A DNA stretch of 64,000 bases from Motilimonas cestriensis (lineage in GTDB: Bacteria; Pseudomonadota; Gammaproteobacteria; Enterobacterales; CBDFNC01): the NCBI RefSeq assembly GCF_021295315.1, contig NZ_JAIMJA010000010.1, positions 1 through 64,000 of the forward strand. Direction: 5' to 3'. A model generated the notes under the pieces. The model did no database searches and was not told the origin of the DNA. It saw nothing but the letters and a program-made list of their open reading frames with translations. Shown piece after piece: positions 63,095 through 64,000 of this stretch (positions are counted from its first letter, which is position 1; every line of letters begins with the position of its first letter). The position numbers and the translations under genes were made by a program.

Positions 63095-64000
63095 AGGAAT
63101 TTATCTCCTAATAAATGCTCTATAGCTAAGTCCATCCGAATATGCGGCATGGGTTTGTTTGGCTCAATTTTTTGCGGAGCAAAGTTTACAAAGTCAAAAC
63201 CTTGGCCTTGCCAGAAAGATTGTTGCGGGAGATCGGCCGGCACTTCACCGGGATACAAGGTAATTAACTCATCCTGCCCTAATACATTGCCAGTCAGAGC
63301 AGGATGCGGTGCACCTTGATAATCGACACTGCCCGCTTGAGTGGCTTTAACTGACGCAATAGCAATACTGTGACTTTCGATACCAGAAAAAGCCACCTCA
63401 CGCTGGCCATTAACCACTAACTGAGATAATAAACTTAATAAATTTTCATGCTGATCCGGCGTCACGTGATCGGCCTTACTGGCAGCAAACACTAACTTGT
63501 CAATTTTGGGCGCAAATAACCGCCTTAATAACCCTGTTTGGCCATAGTTAAAGCTCTGTAAAATTTGCTCAATCGCGATTTGCATATCTTGGAAACTTTG
63601 TCGCCCCACGTTAAGCGGAGTCAAACAATCTAATAACACGATTTGTCGGTCAAAATGGACAAAATGCTGATCATAAAATTGCTTAACGACATGCTCTTGG
63701 TAGTGTTCATAACGGGATTTAAGCATCTTATAAGCACAATTTTTCGGTCCTTGCTCAGGGTTAACTTCCAGACCCTGACGCCAAACGAAAGGAAAGAAAG
63801 ACAACAAAGGGGCACCTTGCAGCTCGCCAGGTAATACAAAACGTCCTGGCTGAATATGGTGTAAGCCTAGCTCTGACTTACTGCGCAATAAAAAGTCCGT
63901 ATAAGCCTGACTGATACGGGCAATTTGCTGCTCATCAGCTTCAGCAAGGGGGTCAAGCTGACCGCCAATATTAAGCCAATCTTTCGCCAGTTCAGCTCTT
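63091..64000 (-). CDS. ycjX: YcjX-family P-loop protein (partial, runs off the right edge)
   Basis: The visible part (about 302 residues, the C-terminal two thirds) has no stop up to the window edge. The middle section VLLDCLTPLNVGRQSFQDMQ and LVFAASKADHV are the Walker-B-like and NKxD-like features of the YcjX/DUF463 family. The N-terminal P-loop is outside the window. It belongs to the phage-shock-linked pair ycjX-ycjF, with the stop overlapping the ycjF start. Confidence 0.88.
   Translation of the reverse strand, partial: RAELAKDWLNIGGQLDPLAEADEQQIARISQAYTDFLLRSKSELGLHHIQPGRFVLPGELQGAPLLSFFPFVWRQGLEVNPEQGPKNCAYKMLKSRYEHYQEHVVKQFYDQHFVHFDRQIVLLDCLTPLNVGRQSFQDMQIAIEQILQSFNYGQTGLLRRLFAPKIDKLVFAASKADHVTPDQHENLLSLLSQLVVNGQREVAFSGIESHSIAIASVKATQAGSVDYQGAPHPALTGNVLGQDELITLYPGEVPADLPQQSFWQGQGFDFVNFAPQKIEPNKPMPHIRMDLAIEHLLGDKFL

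Noticed and set aside
1-64000. CRISPR array, tRNA or rRNA genes
   Set aside because: No regularly spaced identical repeats with unique spacers, no tRNA cloverleaf text and no rRNA segments were noticed on reading; a covariance search was not possible here.

Overview
The window looks like a piece of chromosome from a marine gammaproteobacterium of the Alteromonadales/Vibrionales type; I cannot name the genus. The grounds are gene content and order: long-form isocitrate lyase next to malate synthase G with a DUF3612 regulator, alaA-yfbR-dGTPase, pxpABC, TRAP-TAXI transport, ycjX-ycjF, two cold-shock proteins, SohB, YciK, MetR and a MetNIQ operon. A+T content is moderate to high and no rRNA or tRNA gene was seen.

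Region 1 (1 to about 7,710) is accessory DNA: a remnant of a mobile integron cassette array. Five attC-like sites can be drawn. In three of them the left core of the site is complementary to the first bases of the same cassette, as expected for cassettes that were once circles. The array carries: (A) a three-gene cassette with two homologous 84-residue proteins and a 251-residue protein ending in three membrane helices; (B) a cassette filled by an IS91-type element with its own tyrosine recombinase; (C) a 109-residue unknown; (D) a DUF4375 protein with a zinc ribbon; (E) an ABM-fold monooxygenase-like protein. A class C group II intron sits in the attC site after C, on the opposite strand. An internally deleted relative of it sits at the equivalent place in the attC after D. 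The left edge cuts an IS1182-type transposase. No integron integrase is visible.

Region 2 (8,000 to 14,900) holds focA, the methionine transporter metNIQ, a PAS-GGDEF-EAL protein and a periplasmic amino-acid-binding-like protein. Region 3 (15,000 to 25,100) is built around the glyoxylate shunt (glcB, aceA and a divergent XRE/DUF3612 regulator with three 14-bp repeats against its start codon), flanked by two cold-shock genes, plus an AraC regulator with a divergent SetA/SetB-like exporter. Region 4 (25,200 to 33,000) has a pseudouridine synthase, a basic-amino-acid ABC transporter, SatP acetate permease and a DUF898/M48 protease pair. SatP and the glyoxylate genes together suggest growth on acetate.

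Region 5 (33,000 to 42,900) has two oligopeptide-type ABC ATPases without permeases, a thioredoxin-TPR protein without active-site cysteines, a GGDEF protein, a HAD phosphatase, a LysR regulator and SohB. Region 6 (42,100 to 52,100) has yciK-lysR-pxpABC (5-oxoproline use), ylqF, and a TAXI-TRAP transporter with a UspA protein. That transporter operon contains a 270-bp element with near-perfect terminal inverted repeats, and the 3' end of the usp gene is duplicated in tandem. Region 7 (52,100 to 64,000) has a LytS-type kinase without a partner, metR with a matching operator, alaA, yfbR and a dGTPase of the type linked to phage defence, sanA, a fumarylacetoacetase-like gene, phhB, ycjF and ycjX, the last running off the right edge.
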